Position numbers and translations under genes: made by a program
In this document: one piece after another, positions 32,967-34,103 of the stretch
How positions within the stretch are numbered: the first letter of the stretch is position 1
Layout: each line of letters starts with the position of its first letter
Assembly: GCA_013415565.1 (NCBI GenBank)
Contig: JAAEET010000018.1
Coordinates: forward strand, 1-34,103
From: Methanomicrobiales archaeon
GTDB lineage: Archaea > Halobacteriota > Methanomicrobia > Methanomicrobiales > Methanospirillaceae
Reading direction: 5' to 3'
DNA: 34,103 nucleotides
Notes under the pieces: model-generated
What the model saw: only the letters and a program-made list of their open reading frames with translations
What the model was told of the DNA's origin: nothing
The model's database searches: none

Positions 32967-33839
32967 ATGAACGATCAATGGTTCGGTTTCAGAATCGGAG
33001 AATTCAGGTGCTTCGCTGTCAGCGATGGTACTTTTACTTACGCCCCACCCCGATTTCCTCCGCCTCTGCGCTTCCTTTTCCCGAATGCGCCAGAAGATCG
33101 GCTTGAAAAGAAACTTCGTGAACAGAATATTCAACCAGGACAGTTGGTTCAATGGACGAGTCCCTACACCTGCATCATGATTGACACCGGCAGGCACCAG
33201 GTATTGATCGACACCGGCGCAGGCCAGCTCGGCCCGGATACGGGAAAGCTGCCGGGAAATTTACGGGCTGCGGGATTTGCACCGGATGGGATTGATACCG
33301 TTGTTCTCACCCATGGACATCCGGATCACATCGGGGGAAACACCGACGAGAGAGGCAGGATTGGATTCCCAAAAGCCCGTTTCGTCATGGGGGAAGATGA
33401 ATGGAATTTCTGGAACGGAGAACTCACCGGATTACACGGCGATGAACAGCTAAAAAAGCTCCTCCGGCAGGCTGCCCGCAGGAATCTTCCGCCGATTCGC
33501 GACCAGCTGGACCTCATCGATCGCGAGAGAGAGATCGTTCCCGGTATCTCTGCCATCCCTGCACCCGGACACACTCCCGGTCATATGGCGATCTCCGTAG
33601 CATCAGGAGGGGAACACCTGCTGTGTCTCGGTGATGCGATGCTCCACCCGATTCATGTCGAAGAGCCGGACTGGCACGCTCTCACCGATTTTTCCCCCGA
33701 AAAAACCATTGCCTCCCGGTACAAACTTCTCACTTTTGCGATGGATCTGAACGCACGGGTGTTCGGGTTTCACTTCCCCTTTCCCGGCCTCGGCCGAATC
33801 GTCAGGACTCCGGAACGGTGGAGATGGCAACCTTTGTAA
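32967..33839 (+). CDS. Metallo-beta-lactamase-fold hydrolase
   Basis: This encodes 290 residues with an SD (AGGTGA, 32955-32960) 6 nt before the ATG. The metal motif THGHPDHIGG gives His116, His118, Asp120 and His121. Further ligands lie in PAPGHTPGH, GDAMLHP and GFHFPFPG, so a two-metal site is complete. The arrangement is like quorum-quenching or glyoxalase-II-like MBL proteins, but the substrate cannot be read from the sequence. It is soluble, without signal peptide. It stands divergently to the hemerythrin gene and before the superoxide dismutase gene, which is on the opposite strand. Confidence 0.88.
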   Translation: MNDQWFGFRIGEFRCFAVSDGTFTYAPPRFPPPLRFLFPNAPEDRLEKKLREQNIQPGQLVQWTSPYTCIMIDTGRHQVLIDTGAGQLGPDTGKLPGNLRAAGFAPDGIDTVVLTHGHPDHIGGNTDERGRIGFPKARFVMGEDEWNFWNGELTGLHGDEQLKKLLRQAARRNLPPIRDQLDLIDREREIVPGISAIPAPGHTPGHMAISVASGGEHLLCLGDAMLHPIHVEEPDWHALTDFSPEKTIASRYKLLTFAMDLNARVFGFHFPFPGLGRIVRTPERWRWQPL

Positions 33840-33965
33840 GAGAATGAAATGCCAGGAATCCCCTGTTCTCCAAAAGGATTCTTCGGCATTGTTGCGGGGT
33901 GCTTTCGGACCGGCAATCGCTCTCCGGCATCTCTCCTGCCATGATCCGAAAGGACCAGACTATGG

Positions 33966-34103
33966 TCACTTCAGCAACGCTTCCAGCCTCTGGTTCACCT
34001 CGTCCCAGTTCACGATGTTCCAGAAAGCATCCACAAATTTCGGCCGCTCGTTTTTATAGTCAAGGTAGTAGGCGTGCTCCCAGACATCCAGGACCATGAT
34101 GAT
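33966..34103 (-). CDS. Fe/Mn superoxide dismutase (partial, 5' part outside window)
   Basis: The last 45 residues are visible, with the metal-ligand motif [14 protein letters not shown] (Asp and His ligands) and the closing [12 protein letters not shown] typical of iron/manganese superoxide dismutases. The enzyme converts superoxide to oxygen and peroxide. The gene continues past the right edge of the window, and the metal preference cannot be judged from this part. It is next to MBL-fold and hemerythrin-like genes, which fits an oxygen-defence neighbourhood. Confidence 0.92.
   Translation of the reverse strand: MIMVLDVWEHAYYLDYKNERPKFVDAFWNIVNWDEVNQRLEALLK

Noticed and set aside
1-34103. 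CRISPR arrays, rRNA, tRNA and intact insertion sequences
   Set aside because: No regularly spaced repeats, no rRNA-like stretches, no complete tRNA cloverleaf and no transposase gene were seen on either strand.

Overview
The window looks like a chromosomal segment of a moderately GC-rich methanogenic archaeon, most likely of the order Methanomicrobiales. This assignment is inferred from gene content and was not confirmed by a search. The evidence is a 67-69 residue archaeal histone, many TATA-box promoters about 25-30 bp ahead of starts that lack a Shine-Dalgarno (SD) sequence, several exported proteins with PKD or Ig-like modules, an archaeal-style lipoprotein serpin, a MarR regulator, an HTH-PAS-GAF-PAS regulator, and a hemerythrin / metallo-beta-lactamase / superoxide dismutase group. 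No CRISPR array, rRNA, tRNA or intact insertion sequence was found.

Layout. 1-2859: the start of a TfoX-like gene on the minus strand, then a two-gene unit for a secreted M64-like metallopeptidase with tandem Cys-rich repeats and a small membrane-anchored partner. 2872-5559: a calcium-type P-type ATPase. 5716-9687: a small helical protein, a lipoprotein serpin of inhibitory type, a PH-domain membrane protein, a conserved soluble protein and a small membrane protein. 9886-11281: a TMEM175-type channel and a free-standing B3/B4 domain protein. 11598-14488: a marR-lon unit whose promoter carries a palindrome abutting its TATA box. 14618-18446: an EamA transporter, an alpha/alpha-barrel-like protein and, divergently, the HTH-PAS-GAF-PAS regulator. 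18510-19053: a 54-residue zinc-ribbon microprotein and the histone. 19433-22658: two exported beta-rich proteins followed by a cluster of broken gene fragments. 22716-24967: an OFA-type MFS transporter, an AT-rich stretch with a self-contained mini transcription unit, and a flavodoxin. 25353-32001: three exported or surface proteins (a four-PKD membrane protein with an overlapping downstream partner, a beta-propeller-like lipoprotein, and a papain-family protease with PKD-like modules). 32163-34103: a hemerythrin-like protein, an MBL-fold hydrolase and the 3' end of a Fe/Mn superoxide dismutase.

How the genes may work together. Much of the window serves the cell envelope: two exported proteases, an exported protease inhibitor, several surface proteins and transporters. 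A second theme is stress and redox handling (Lon, flavodoxin, hemerythrin, superoxide dismutase). The points most worth a second look are the remnant cluster at 22071-22658, the mini transcription unit at 24311-24496, the hidden zinc-ribbon gene at 18510-18674, and the perfect palindromes at 14466-14480 and 21926-21942.
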